A stretch of 64,000 nt of DNA from Asterella californica (lineage: Eukaryota; Streptophyta; Marchantiopsida; Marchantiales; Aytoniaceae). Below the pieces are notes generated by a model. That model was not told the origin of the DNA and ran no database searches. It saw only the letters and a program-made list of their open reading frames with translations. The position numbers were made by a program, and so were the translations under genes. Position 1 is the first letter of the stretch. Each line of letters opens with the position of its first letter. The stretch is taken from the NCBI GenBank assembly GCA_036924285.1, contig JAYKYS010000002.1, positions 44,469,501 through 44,533,500 of the forward strand, in the 5' to 3' direction. Below are positions 33,829 through 44,872 of this stretch, piece by piece.

Positions 33829-34740
33829 TGTAACGACCTATGTTACACATAGGAAGTTTATCTATTAGTAAAGTGTTTAGTTATAACTAAGTGTTGAGAA
33901 TGTTTATTTGCTGCCAAAGTACTTTAAGGAGGTATCAAGTTAGTCATGACTAGCTAAAAGTTAGTTATGGTTAAACTTAGCTGTACTTTTGGCAGAATTC
34001 AGATATTTGCTAAAGAGTGAGCACTACTATCTTGTCATCTTGTCTAAAAGGTAGAAAGGAGGTGGAAAGTATCCCTTATCTCCTTTTTGACTTGATATTA
34101 GTGGTTGGATTAAAGTTGTGGACTTTGTGGGCATTAAAAACAAGCAGAGATTCCACATGTTTCCTTTTTAGTGGGTCCTAGTGTAGAGGGGGGGTGGAAA
34201 TTCGAGATGCCTTGAGAATACTCCAGAATCCTTCTAGAAGTTGTTGACTTTGAAGGAATAAGCCCATGTGAAAAGGTAAGAAGCCAATGTGATTAATGCT
34301 TTTACCTTAAGTAATATCTTAGTAAAACCCGGTAAAAGTAGTTACGGCTGAGTTACCGGGGATACCAAAGTAAAAACCTAGAATGTATAAATAGAGGAGT
34401 AGAGAAGAGCTCCTCATCCTTCTTTTCACATCGTCGTAATGACAACTTGAGTAATATAGAGAGTGTGGGATATTTTTAGCATGTGAGAACTTGAGAGACG
34501 TCGTTAGAATGGAAGATTTTAGTTGATGAGTTTATGGAGATTTTTAGTTGATAAGTTTGTGGGTGTATGAATGAGTGAACTTAGCATTTTTCCCTTCAAG
34601 ATTCATGGTGTGCTTCCATCAAAGCCATCAGAGGTGACCCCTGAGTGAGAGACAGACCCGACATTTGCAGTTCATCGATGACGTTCGTGGTGGTTGAGAG
34701 GTCGAGGAGGTAGTTGATCGATGGGATCGTGAAGGGTTTA
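33829..34740 (+). repeat. 3' LTR of G
   Basis: It starts TGTAACGACC right after the polypurine-like tract GGGGGTAAAA (33819-33828). It matches 26904-27814 nearly base for base. TATA at 34386-34393. A minus reading frame over its end (34841-34596) mixes LTR sequence with element F and is not a gene. Confidence 0.85.
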
Positions 34741-35258
34741 CAGAACCCATCAACACCAATAGCATCTACTGCTCCAACCATCTGACTACTAACTTGTTCA
34801 GTCAACACCTGCCTCTTTCTCTTCATGATGTCTATTATCAACTCGTGAAACTCTCTCTTTGCATACCAAGTACCTCACGAAGAGTAAACTCAACCCTAGC
34901 ATCCAAAATGGATTGCTCCAAAACAACACGCGTGTCTGTTGCTATTTCGATGTCTACAGCTAACTTCTAAGCTGGAGCTTTTTTCTTTTCCTGTGCTGTA
35001 AACCTCTTACCCCGTACTCTATCTGTAGCAGTAGCCTCTTGTAGCAAATCATGTACACCTTCTATATGATCTACTGCAGGTGGTGGAGCTATAGAGGTAG
35101 AAGGTATATCCTCTGCAGCAGGAGACCTACTAGTTGAGACGGATGGTGATGGTTCCGTTGCTCTCCTCCTCGTAACTCTCCGACGGTCATTGTCATCTGG
35201 TATCTCTGCATCTGGTGTCAGGTTGGTCGACGGGTTACAAACTTGGAGCCGTTGATGT
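34741..35258 (-). pseudogene. Element F: gag C-terminal/linker region
   Basis: Minus frames 35368-34967 and 34841 to 34741 encode an Arg/Pro/Ser-rich linker (RRRVTRRRATEPSPS) and, after a stop near 34967, a helical stretch with ILDARVEFTLREVLGMQR then HELIIDIMKRKRQ. This leads into the protease piece at 26903 once G is removed. The first bases of frame 35368-34967 lie in plus-strand integrase and are not part of this gene. The inversion junction is near 35258. Confidence 0.6.
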
Positions 35259-36290
35259 TTAGAGAGGAGCTTTACACATGTAGACTTCGTGATATAAGGT
35301 ATTATCTGAGTTCGTTGGAGAGGTAAGAGAAGTGGAGCAAAGTACAGTTCAAGGAGATAAGGAAACAAGCTTACAACTATCTTCTACGTGATGAATATCT
35401 TTGGAGACGGCCGCAGAGGAGAGATGGGATGTTCATACGAGTAGTGGACGATCTGCAAACTAAGCACCAACTAATGAAGGAGTTCCATGATACCTTGTGG
35501 ACCGGACATCGAGAGATTTGAGCTACCTACGTCAAGTTGAAGGAAAGGTATTGATGGAAAGGTCTGTATCGAGATGTGGTGAACTACGTCAGTTCCTGCT
35601 TGCATTCTCAGTTCTACTCGAAGATGCGGTATAGAGACGATCTCGTGCCAACTTATCCGTCTTGCATTCACTTCTAGTGGGTTCTCGACTTGGTGGTAAT
35701 GCCTCTGGGGTTATGAGGTATGCGATATTTGGTTTTGGCTCGTGAAGATTTCTCCAACTTGTGGAAGGACGAGCTCTAAGGACGAAGACCACAAAGGGGA
35801 TATGTGAGTTTGTTCTTGAGGATATTATTTGTAGATATGGGTCTGTAGGAAGACTACGGGCAGATAGGGGAGAACTACGTGATAGAGACACAAAAGAATT
35901 TTTTGCTCGATATGGTGTGAAGCTCAAGCTTACTACTGCAATGAATCCAGAGGGGATTGGAAAGAGCGAACGAGGACATCCATCAATAGTTCAGGCTTTG
36001 GTGAAGGCGTGTGACGGTAAGCATAGAGAGTGACCTAGGTTACTCCCTTTTGCTTTATGTCTACTACAGGGTACATGCTTGTTGAGTTAATGTTAGGAGA
36101 AACCGATGATGTCAGTAGAAAAAGACTTTCCTACCTGGGCTATCTTACCATGGGAAGATAATATGGACTGTGTACAACTTCTCTCACTATGAATCAGACA
36201 GCTAGAATGTAGAGAAGACGATCAGAAGCACAACGCTATTGCTCATCGAGCTCTACACAAAGATGCATTATATTCACATTCTCAACATGT
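35259..36290 (+). pseudogene. Element H: integrase, broken
   Basis: Plus reading starts at the RNase H-integrase spacer (FREELYTCRLRDIRYYLSS), aligning to 40620-40540 of copy I (minus; FVEGLYDDELLNIRRYLS). The zinc finger follows (EFHDTLWTGH near 35480, with a TGA after it). Frame 35761-36033 carries the core: ICEFVLEDIICRYGSVGRLRADRG and FFARYGVKLKLTTAMNPEG. A PWEDN box at about 36150 and IRQLE at about 36197 end it. Multiple stops make it non-functional. It is on the same strand as gag at 8909 but opposite to the RT between them. Confidence 0.7.
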
Positions 36291-36299
36291 TTGGAAATT

Positions 36300-36823
36300 T
36301 AATTCCCAACCTCCATTATTAGTTGATCCACGACACGACATTCATCCTCTCTAAACTTGCGCACTCTCAGATATATGTCAAAAAGAGTGGACCTGCACAT
36401 CACAAACCCTCGTCATCCTCCCTTATATCATTGATCTCATTGTCTTCTTTGGCATCTAGTAACTCGATTTCATTTACAATATCTAACAAATTCATCTTTT
36501 TACCTCGTTGCTTGAAAATCTTCACGTATTTTTCCACAGTCGATACCTTCAACCTTGCATCATTCAACTCTTTCAGTGAGTATGTTTCGTTTCATGAACT
36601 CTCCTCACGACATATGGACCAAACCGCCGATTAGAAAACTTTTGTAGTGCAATATGTTGTCGTAGATGAAAATCCAACCACCCTTCTCAATCCCCATAGG
36701 TCTCAGCCGATGTCGTTCATCAAATCGAGCTTTGCTTCATAACCTCACCTCTCGTAACTTATCTAAGACAACTTGCGCGTCTTCAAGTCTCCACTCTAGT
36801 TGTCGAATTCTGATTGCTATAAG
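36300..36823 (-). pseudogene. Copy I of the H/F family: integrase C-terminal part
   Basis: Minus reading from 36823 gives IRIRQLEWRLEDAQVVLDK, then SKARFDERHRLRPMGIEKG, WIFIYDN and a degraded tail. It continues in frame from 39672 once D is removed. It lies tail-to-tail with the plus-strand integrase of H. Stops are frequent. The exact border with H near 36300 is uncertain. Confidence 0.6.
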
Positions 36824-37334
36824 TGTGAAGCCTTGATTTTTCATTTTTGTTAATTAATTGACTAGTTGTAGACTAAATAAGAAGAATAGGTACTAAAAGA
36901 TAGAGGATAGAAGTAGAGTAGTGTTAATTAGAAGTTTAGTGAAAAAGATTTATTCTTGTAGAATCAGTTGAAGTTGTGAAGTCAGTTTGGATGGGATCTC
37001 CTCATGAATGGATTCTTGGGACGAAGAGCTTTCTAACGATACGTTATGCGAGAAAAACGGAGTCCGAATGACGAAGTTATCAAGGATTTAAGAATCGATG
37101 AAGTTGGTGGGGTATGACTTCTTCGTACTTCGGCCGAATAAGAACTTCGTCAGGCTGAGAAAAACTCTAACTACGGCATGTGTGATAAAGTCATGAAGAA
37201 GTCATTGTCATATCATGTCTACAGTGTCAGAAAAGACGAAGAGATCGAGAGAGAAATTGACGAAGAAGTTGATCTTCAGCGAAGATTGTTTTGAAGAAAG
37301 TAACTATATGTGAGGAGGTTCTTCAAGAAGTTTC

Positions 37335-37530
37335 TTCAACTTCATACTTCGTACCTCAAGACTTTCTTCGGATTTCAACTTCGTACTATCTTCAACTTCG
37401 TACTACGGATTTCAACTTCGTACTATCTTCAACTTCGTACTTTGGATTTCAACTTCGTACTATCTTCAACTCCGTACTTCGTACTCTAACTTCGTACCTT
37501 ATTCCATCTTCGTACTTCATACTTCATGAC
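37335..37530 (+). repeat. Minisatellite in LTR D
   Basis: Repeated phrases TTTCAACTTCGTACTATC and TTCAACTTCGTACT alternate with a period of about 36-37 bases, three to four times, then degrade into CTTCGTACTTC-like units. The array is made of the same CTTCG pentamer that fills LTR A. Confidence 0.75.
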
Positions 37531-37559
37531 CATCTTCGTATCATATTTAAACTTGGAGG

Positions 37560-37996
37560 TGAAGTTGAATTTGACGACTACGAGACTTCACGACTTGAAG
37601 TCAGAGAGAGACGCATTGTAGGAACTACTAGCGACTAAGGATGAAGAACTCAAGAAGGTTTCTCAAGCGAAGGCGACTGCATAAGAGAAGAAAGAAGAGA
37701 CTTCGGGAGAAGAGACTTAGAAAGAAGAGCTTCAGACGAAGGTGGATGAGATCACGACAACATACTTCGTCACCGAAGTCGACGCGACAGAGATGGAGCT
37801 ACTCCAGCGACTTCGGGCAGAGTTAACTATAGCACCAGATCCTTCGACGAAGAGTAGGATAGTTAGGCTAGCGGAGAGGATCATTCGAGATTTGAAGGAG
37901 CTTAGGGAGATGGTTAAGTTTACACTATGCATTATAGGACAGAAGTTACAGTTAGGTAGAGTAGATACTGCGGTTCCGCCAACTGGGGAGTCGTGA
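37560..37996 (+). pseudogene. LTR-encoded coiled-coil protein, C-terminal remnant in D
   Basis: Frame 37742-37996 encodes YFVTEVDATEMELLQRLRAE, RIVRLAERIIRDLKELREMV and CIIGQKLQLG. This aligns with the last about 100 residues of the LTR A protein (YFAVELDTEEVGFLRQVREE; RVARLGQRVVRELREVRATV; CEIGRELAIG). Upstream to about 37560 a coiled-coil-like text continues with stops. It ends 65 bases before the TATA box. Only the C-terminal block is preserved. Confidence 0.75.
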
Positions 37997-38060
37997 TCAA
38001 GCGGTCTAGATGAAATCATCTTTTTGTAGAAATGAGATCCGCCATCTTAGGGCGAAGGGC

Positions 38061-38068
38061 TATATAAG
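38061..38068 (+). promoter_or_regulatory. TATA box of LTR D
   Basis: TATATAAG followed by CGATGCG, downstream of the ORF remnant, in the same context as LTR A (TATATAAGCG on minus at 3174). Confidence 0.6.
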
Positions 38069-38403
38069 CGATGCGACTCTCAGTCATTTTATCTTTTTCC
38101 ATGTTTTCAGTTTTTGTTTCTTAATTTTCGATTGCGCAAGATTGCGGAGTGAGAGTGTGAATGAAGTGGGCGAAGGTAAATTTACCTACAAAGGACGTAG
38201 TTTGCTGTCGTAGGTGTAATTCTGATTGACGAAGGTCTTCGTCATTTACCTTAACGAAGAGACTTCAGTTTGAAATTTGACCGAAGGGACTTCGGCCGAA
38301 GTTGAAACAGTATACTTCGAAGGTGTTTGAACGAAAATCTGAGAACATATTAGTTACTGTGAAGTGAAGAAGCATAAGTTAAATTGTAAGAAGAGTTCGG
38401 AAC

Positions 38404-39186
38404 TGTGACCCTCAAGCTTGCTACCGGTCCTGTCTCTCACCCAGGGTAAACCTCTGATGGCCTTTGAGGGGGCGCATCGTGGAACTATGAGGCCTCGACT
38501 AAATCCAACTCTCACATTCTCATATCTCTTCCTCACTGAGAACGGGAACTCTCATGGAGAAGCAGAGATGAAAAACACACCCTTTATAGATATGGCCTAA
38601 CGGCTTCCAAATACAAGGCAAAGGGAGGATGAGGGATCACTCCACAACCCCTCTATTTATACTACTGCAGATTTACCATGGTAACTTCTTGTAAATCTGA
38701 TTTACTGCAATTTACCGAGACCAAGTCAAAGGTAAAAGTCTTAAGTCAAGAGTAGATTTCTCCTCTTTTGACTCTACTCTAATAATTAGGATCCTTCTAG
38801 AAGTATAAAGAAATCTTTGAAAGGAATCTCGGATTGCTCCTTACAAGACAAAATACTAACACATAATTGAGTCAAAAAGGTCAACAACCCTCTTGATTGG
38901 TTGACCCTTAAGTCTCTACAACCAATAAAAATCAGTCACGCACAAGACAAGAGTGTATTATTCACATCCTTGTCATTTTATGCACAACCAAACAAAATAG
39001 TAGTTCTCACACTTTAGAATATTCTAATATTCTGTCCTCAAATACCTCCAACTCTAACTGTGACTACTCCTAGTTATCTGTCACTAACTTAGAGTATGGT
39101 CTAGCCTTGGGACTTATTTAGAAGACTCACCACACATAGTTATAACTATCCATATATTTACTACTATGCAACCCCTAGATGTTACA
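38404..39186 (-). repeat. J: solo LTR related to G, nested in D
   Basis: On minus it starts TGTAAC and carries AGTTATAACTA, a TATAAATAGAGG block and CATCAGAGG...GTGAGAGACAGG near the end, in the same order as the LTRs of G, and ends GGTCACA. It is flanked by GAAC at 38400-38403 and 39187-39190. It is 783 bases long, slightly shorter and well diverged from G, so it comes from an older or sister family. Confidence 0.75.
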
Positions 39187-39671
39187 GAACATTGTGGCTT
39201 CGTCTTAAGTTTGGCTTCTTCAAATAAGTGGGATTCTTAAGAGTGAGGATTTAGTAGGAAGAACACTTCTTAGGAAGAGTAAGGGCTTATTCTTTGAACC
39301 TTGATGTGAAGTCTGTATTCTTCTGTCTTTTCAGAAGAAGACTAGTAACATTTCAGCAGTATTTTGCTACCTCATTTACTCATACATCTATCTTCTCGAA
39401 TCTTTTATATGTTTGTTGGAAGGGTTCTGATCAAAGAACTATTTCATTGTTGTTTGTATTTGATTTATCAGGTTTGCGCTTGGGTTTGGTTTCTTATCAG
39501 ACTTAAACTCTCATCCGGATATTATTCCATTCCGTGAGAATAACAGAAAACTATCTGAATTATCAATGTGACGTTGTAGTACTGTGTTTTGTGTAATTGT
39601 TAACTGTATCTTCGTGGGAACGATCATTAATTTACTATTTCTGATACTTTGTGTTTCTCTGGGTTGTTACA

Positions 39672-42200
39672 ATAAGCTCATCCCTAGACAAGTTATCTTC
39701 CCAAGGTAATTCACTCCACATTGGCACATGTTCATTGATTGGCATGTCACGTCATTAGCTCGACCAACATATATCTTATTATTGAGTTGTGTGTAGTGCG
39801 ATCAGTCCATGACGCAAATAGTGATAGTTGAGGTCACTCTCTTGCTCGTCGATTGCAAGCTTTCACCAAAGCGTTGATTATCAATGGATGATCACGTTCG
39901 CTCATTGCATTACCCTCAAGGTTGTAAGTAGTTGTAAGCGACAACTACATACCACACCTCTCGAAGAATTCACGAGCTTCATACACATCCAACTCCTCTC
40001 GATCTGCCGTTATCTTTCTAACAGATCAATAACAACAAATAACCTCTTCCAATAGAAACTTATACACACCTGGAGTAGATTTCGTACAAAGTGCTCTCCC
40101 TTTCATTTGATTTGACAAGTCCTCTCGAATGAGTATGAGATACCTCATGTGTCATAAACCCACTGGCATAGTCACCATTTCCACAACTCGTTTGAAATGG
40201 ATTGCTAACGAATAAGTTGGGTGCAAACCATCTTGATGTAGGATGTTTGAATACATCTGATAGGTTACACAAGACCTCACAAACAAGACTACTTCCTTGT
40301 ATGTGTTTTTCCACCAATACCGCTCCTTCAGTTTGATAAATGTGACCCAAATCCCTCGATGTCCAGCGCACAAACTATCATGAAATCCCATAAAAGCTTT
40401 TGTTGCTCATCCTTATCGCAAATCACTCTTAGTGACATTCATCCTTTCTCTTTGATCATTTCCAAAGAAATCCACCTTGCAAGATAAACCCATAAGTCTT
40501 CTTACGGATCTTTCGAAACATGTCATCACTCCACTCGAATCGCTTCATCAAAGTGCTCAAGTATCGTCTAATATTTAGTAACTCGTCATCATACAACCCT
40601 TCGACAAATAGCTTGTTCTCCCTTTCAGAATGTGCAACTGTGTATAATTTCTTGCTTATATCGTCAACATCATCAATCATCTCATCCTCCTTATCGTATC
40701 TTATCCATGATAGCCTATCCGTTACTGGGTTATCTTTCTCCGTCATGTGCTTGAACTCAGGACTTAACATCTTGATGTAGGTGATCCACCTCAACATTGC
40801 AATATTTGACATCGTATAATTGACGATCATCCAAGTAACAATAAGCAAGCGGGTTCAACTACCACTGTCACACTAATGAGGTATTCTTTCTCACTTTCAT
40901 GGTTGAAACTATCTTCAAAAGTTCTCTTTTAACTTACGGATAAGCACGTTGACGAACACTTAATACCTTTGTCCCAAATCGTACTTCAAACCTATCACCA
41001 TCCATGTTGTCTTGTCCAACTATCCACCCAATAGCAATAGAAATAGTATCCACGTTAAAGACTACTGGTCTATCACACTTGTAATTTATCATTCCTAGAA
41101 CTAGAGGAGACGACAATAACACCTTCAACTTCCATACTGCTTTTGTATGCTCCTCCTCCTACTTTAATCTATGACCCTTTCTCATCAATCCATATTATGG
41201 ATCCACCACATGAGCATAGTGGAAAATCTAGATATTGTAGAATACGCACGCACTCAAAAATTGTCATACTTTTGTTAAGGAGTTGCAGATCTCATTCATC
41301 CTCCCAATCGCGTTGACCTTACTCGGATCTGGTTTACGACCAAATGATCCACAAACATGTCTCACAATGACAACTTCTTTCACATGGAATGTAGACTTTA
41401 CATCCGATAGTGTAAGATGAACCTCCTCTAGTCAGATAAGATCTTCTCACAATCATTTATGTGATCAGTTATATATTTTTGGCACCCCTTTTGGTTTAAC
41501 ACTTCGTCCTTTTTCTCCTCTCTACACCCTTTGATAAGCACGTCATCCAAGAAGTGCATAGTCTTTTCAAGAATGAAGTCCCGTAAAACCATCGTCATGC
41601 CGTTCATCATGTGTGATATCGAGTTAATAGTCTTTTGTGGTAGCATACACATCCGAACTAACTCCAATGACGTCTTCATCGTCATCAAGTTTATACTTTT
41701 CTGCCATCTGAAATTAGTCATATCTCGAGTAAAGATCTCCCATTGAATAGATCGCACATCTTGCAAATGCTTTAGCAAACTCATTCACAATTGGTCCTAA
41801 TCTTATATTCCTTATCTCTACGCTGTTCACTGGATGCATGTCTTAGATTAAGAATAACGAATCATTTTTCTTTGGAACAATAAACCAACGACTTAAGTAA
41901 GGTGCGAATGATGACTCTAAGATCTTCATTGACATCTTCTCCTTAAACATCTCTACAAGCTTCGGTAGATGTGCCCTTGGTACAATAATTGATCTCAAAT
42001 TTCAAGACACGTGCAGAACCGTAAAGATGACCGTGGCGTCATGATATACGGATCCACACACTCTATCTTGTGTGCTTTAAAGAGAAATGCCTTGTCATGT
42101 CGTGAAAGCATTTCTTTGAAAATCTCTTACTATAATATCGTCTTCTTCGAAAAGGAGTAAATGCGCATATCTCCTATTAACTGTTTCTGAACCCCATTAC
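39672..42200 (-). pseudogene. Copy I of the H/F family: RT, RNase H and integrase, decayed
   Basis: On minus: RT pieces in 41784-41428 (HFLDDVLIKGC then YITDHINDCEKIL, matching FLDDIPKKGC...FVADHIKDVERI in F). RNase H pieces lie at 41128-40934 and 40848-40456 (NIAMLRWITYIKMLSPEFKH). The integrase zinc finger follows at 40391-40152 (FHDSLCAGH...RSCVTYQ), then degraded core and an LPWEDNLSRDEL segment ending at the D insertion. It is the clearest guide to the normal order of H/F. Stops and frameshifts are frequent. The 5' limit near 42200 is approximate. Confidence 0.7.
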
Positions 42201-42869
42201 AAATTTCTCCCTTGCGTGTTTATAAATTGACCATGCTCATTTCTTTGTTCAAAGGCGTGGGTCTTATCAGAATCAATCTGAACCCTCACGTTTTCTGTAC
42301 TATATTCCTGGGCCCGAACAAGCCCGTCTTGTCTTGCGATGCTGATGTGATTGCTTGATTGCTTTGTGTACCTTGACGGTTTCTCATCTGAGGATTGCAG
42401 TGAGCTGCCATGGAAAAGAGTTATCGCAACTTCTTCATATTCTGATATACATATTCACCTCTTCCATCTGAAGATGGAAGAGAACTACAAGCGCCGAGAA
42501 GGGTTAGATAATAAATTAATATATTTATTAATGAATTGTTTTAGTTCAGGTGAACTCCCGCACTTGTATCTTCTGAAGCGCATAGTCTTGCACTTCACTT
42601 ATGAGTTTTTTATTAACATTTTTAATGACACCTGCATAAACTGTCAGTTTATGATTGATCTTTTTATCATGAACTCACACTGCAGTATAAGAGTATAGTT
42701 TCATGTTTCCACAGAAACCGAAACAGACTATTCCAGCACATGACTCTTTCAAGATACTTGCCAAGAAGTATTAAAAGTTCAGTACATAGTGAACATACTT
42801 TGCTTCTCTGCCATGCAACAAGCAGATAGCAGGTTTGCATGTACAGTTAAAGATAACTTTAATTTTCTA
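42201..42869. other. Boundary between transposon nest and gene island
   Basis: I see no supported gene. The first part may still belong to copy I. A plus frame 42351-42698 has no recognisable motif, and its AT-rich text looks non-coding. Confidence 0.4.
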
Positions 42870-43291
42870 AAAGTGCTGAGAGCGAGAAAAAAGACATCCA
42901 CTGGTTACCGAGTCCTCCGCACCTAAAAGGCATCCTTTTCCTATAAAGTTTGTCTATCCTGCCTCACGAAGAAAACTAAAATTATCTAAAGCTTGTGATA
43001 GCACTCCCCTGAGAGAAAAATGCTGATGCAATTTTCTCCCCAGTACTGTAAGCTCTTTATCGTCGTTGAAAACAAAAGTGTTGGGAGCGAGAAAAAAGAC
43101 ATCCACTGTCTATCGAGTCCTCCGCACCTAAAAACATCACAAGTCCTTTTTTTCTACAAAGCTTCTCTATCCTGTATAACTAAAAAAACCAAAATTATCT
43201 ACAGCTTGTGATAACACTCTCGTGAGAGAAAAATGCTGATGCAATTTTCTCCCGCATACTGTAAGCTTCCTCTCTTCCTATCGTCGTTGGG
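42870..43291 (+). repeat. Tandem duplication, two units of about 204 and 218 bases
   Basis: Unit 1 (42870-43073) and unit 2 (43074-43291) share GAGCGAGAAAAAAGACATCC, GAGTCCTCCGCACCTAAAA, AATTATCT(A)(A/C)AGCTTGTGATA, GAGAGAAAAATGCTGATGCA and TATCGTCGTTG in order. A short frame 43020-43211 spans the units and is not convincing. It lies about 1.6 kb before the FtsZ start codon. Confidence 0.8.
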
Positions 43292-43564
43292 GATGCTTAT
43301 TCATCAAAAGAAGTTCTCAACTATTCTCGTCGCGTTGTTCTCACTTCTTCATCTATCAAGGACCTAAACCGGCAAGCAACTAGAGGGCTCCCATAGTCGA
43401 TACCTACCATATTGGATACAGAAGTCAACTGCGAAGGAGAGAGGGGTGGCGAACCACTTCTCGGAACGTATATCGCAAGAATGGTAATCGGATGATGAAG
43501 GTCCAGGGTGACAAGAACTGTACCGTAACAGTTACTGTAAGGTGTACCCCGTTCACGTGTAATA

Positions 43565-43897
43565 GGGGGTGTCACAGTTAAAGAATCTCTAAAATATTCG
43601 GGAGCCGCGGGTGTGAGTTACGGATTCGGCAAGTCTGCGGCCAGTGTTTCCTGCGGGTACCTCAGGTAACGGCTATTTATTGGTTTTTTCTGATTTTTTT
43701 TGCAATGAATTCTCTGCTACTCTGAGTACTTGTCTTAAGTGTAGAAACGGAAAAATAATCAATGATAAAATCTTGATGTTGAATCTCGGGCGCGATCTAG
43801 AATGAGCCGCCATTTTATACAAACTTACCCGTGACAATTTTACGTCCAGTTACGTCTCAGCCGTGGAAGAATCTTTTTTCTAAACTCTGACACCCCC
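43565..43897. mobile_element. MITE-like element, 333 bp, TSD TAATA
   Basis: The ends are inverted: GGGGGTGTCACAGTT at the left and, reverse-complemented, GGGGGTGTCAGAGTT at the right, with similarity fading after about 17 bases. Perfect 5-bp duplications TAATA flank it (43560-43564, 43898-43902). There is no coding capacity, so it would be moved by a DNA transposase made elsewhere. The superfamily is unclear; a 5-bp duplication does not fit the usual 3-bp (Harbinger), 8-bp (hAT) or 9-bp (Mutator) sizes. Confidence 0.75.
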
Positions 43898-44872
43898 TAA
43901 TATCTTCGGGTCTGGTGGCTATGCTGCTTATGCAGCGATGGGTTATATCAACAGAGCAAGATTTGGCTCCTTCTCAGCAGAGGTTTGCAAGGCGTAACAG
44001 TAACGGAGGAAGATGCAGAACATTCTCTTGTACCCAAGCAAAAACCGGAACTAGAAGAGGACAAGTAGTAGGCGAGCGCCGAGAGGCTTCGATGCATGAG
44101 AGCTCGGGAGTGGAGGGCTGGGTGGCCCACTCATCCAACATCCCGTCGTCTGCAAATTAAGATTCTTCTGGATTCTCAGTGTGGCTTCTGACGATCGATT
44201 TTTCGTTGATTGTATGGATACTGGTCTGATCAGCGTGTCGGAGGAATCTGGAGGATTTTGAAATTCCAGATTCGGTGGAGAAATGCGACCTACTCTCTGA
44301 GTTCCATCTCTGCTCTCCACGCGTTTCCCGGACGGAGCAGAGTGAGCAGCGCTTCTCGAATTTGCGTGTCCAATTTGGGAATCCAAGTTCAGAGCGTGCC
44401 TGGTTCAGCGGCTGAAGGAGGATAGCTTCGTTTTGGAGCCCCTTGATACGAGAGCAGTGACAAGTCGGAGTTTTTCTTCTTCGTATTAGAGTAGGTATTT
44501 CTCTGCGGGTTAGTCGGTACGTCGTGCAGCGATTTAGGTCAAGGACCTTAAAAGGAAGAGCTTTGGAAGTCGAGGATGAATGTGTGTGGACGGCGTGGAG
44601 CAGCGAAATTTCTGACTGTACACAGTGCTTTCAGGAAGCTGAAATCGAGCTGTTGAAGAACTTCGAGTGTGTTGATACGAACCAGGGAAAACTCTGCCAC
44701 GGCTTGGCAGTGGGATAGGGAAGAGTAATAAGGTTTCAAGCATTGCCAGTAGGAATGAGGGATTTTCTGGAGGTAAGCAGACGTCGAGTAAGTAGAAGAG
44801 CTGTAACTATGGTATGTCGTAGAATTGCTGCGAAAGACGTCTGGAGCGAGGAGCTGAAATGAGCGAGGAACT

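Larger units (their letters stand above)
26904..34740 (+). mobile_element. G: near-complete Ty3/gypsy-like LTR retrotransposon
   Basis: Two LTRs of about 0.9 kb (26904-27814 and 33829-34740) flank primer site, gag, protease, RT, RNase H and integrase, all on plus. The flanks read CAGAAT before and CAGAAC after, a near-perfect 5-6 bp target duplication. It lies inside the protease/gag region of element F. The LTRs differ only by scattered substitutions, so insertion is fairly recent compared with H/F. Pol is broken by frameshifts and stops; no chromodomain is present after integrase. Confidence 0.85.
8491..36300. mobile_element. Element H/F: old Ty3/gypsy-like element with an inverted core, split by B, C and G
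   Basis: Coding order along the plus strand is gag (plus, 8909-10371), RNase H then RT then protease (minus, 10372-35258, interrupted by three insertions), then integrase (plus, 35259-36290). With B, C and G and their target duplications removed, the minus segment is about 3.3 kb and runs protease-RT-RNase H without gaps. Gag and integrase share one strand and the middle is on the other, so the simplest reading is one inversion inside a single element. The RNase H end at 10372 and integrase start at 35259 align to adjacent parts of copy I. Confidence 0.65.
36824..39671 (+). repeat. D: solo LTR of the A family (2.85 kb with insertion J)
   Basis: Ends are TGTGAAGCC and GTTGTTACA. A perfect 5-bp duplication ATAAG lies at 36819-36823 and 39672-39676. 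The flanks rejoin in frame in integrase copy I. Start and end match LTR A, as do the TATA context and the C-terminal block of the LTR ORF. Without J the LTR is about 2.06 kb; most of the ORF's N-terminal half is missing and a short-repeat array takes its place. No pol or second LTR is present. Confidence 0.85.

Noticed and set aside
8491..36300. Two separate elements placed in opposite orientation instead of one with an inverted core
   Set aside because: No LTR ends or target duplications are visible at 10372 or 35258, and the protein parts missing on one strand are exactly those present on the other. Kept as the less likely alternative.
42870..43291. A pair of box C/D snoRNA genes
   Set aside because: CTGA and TGATG words occur, but not in the C...D order with terminal stems.
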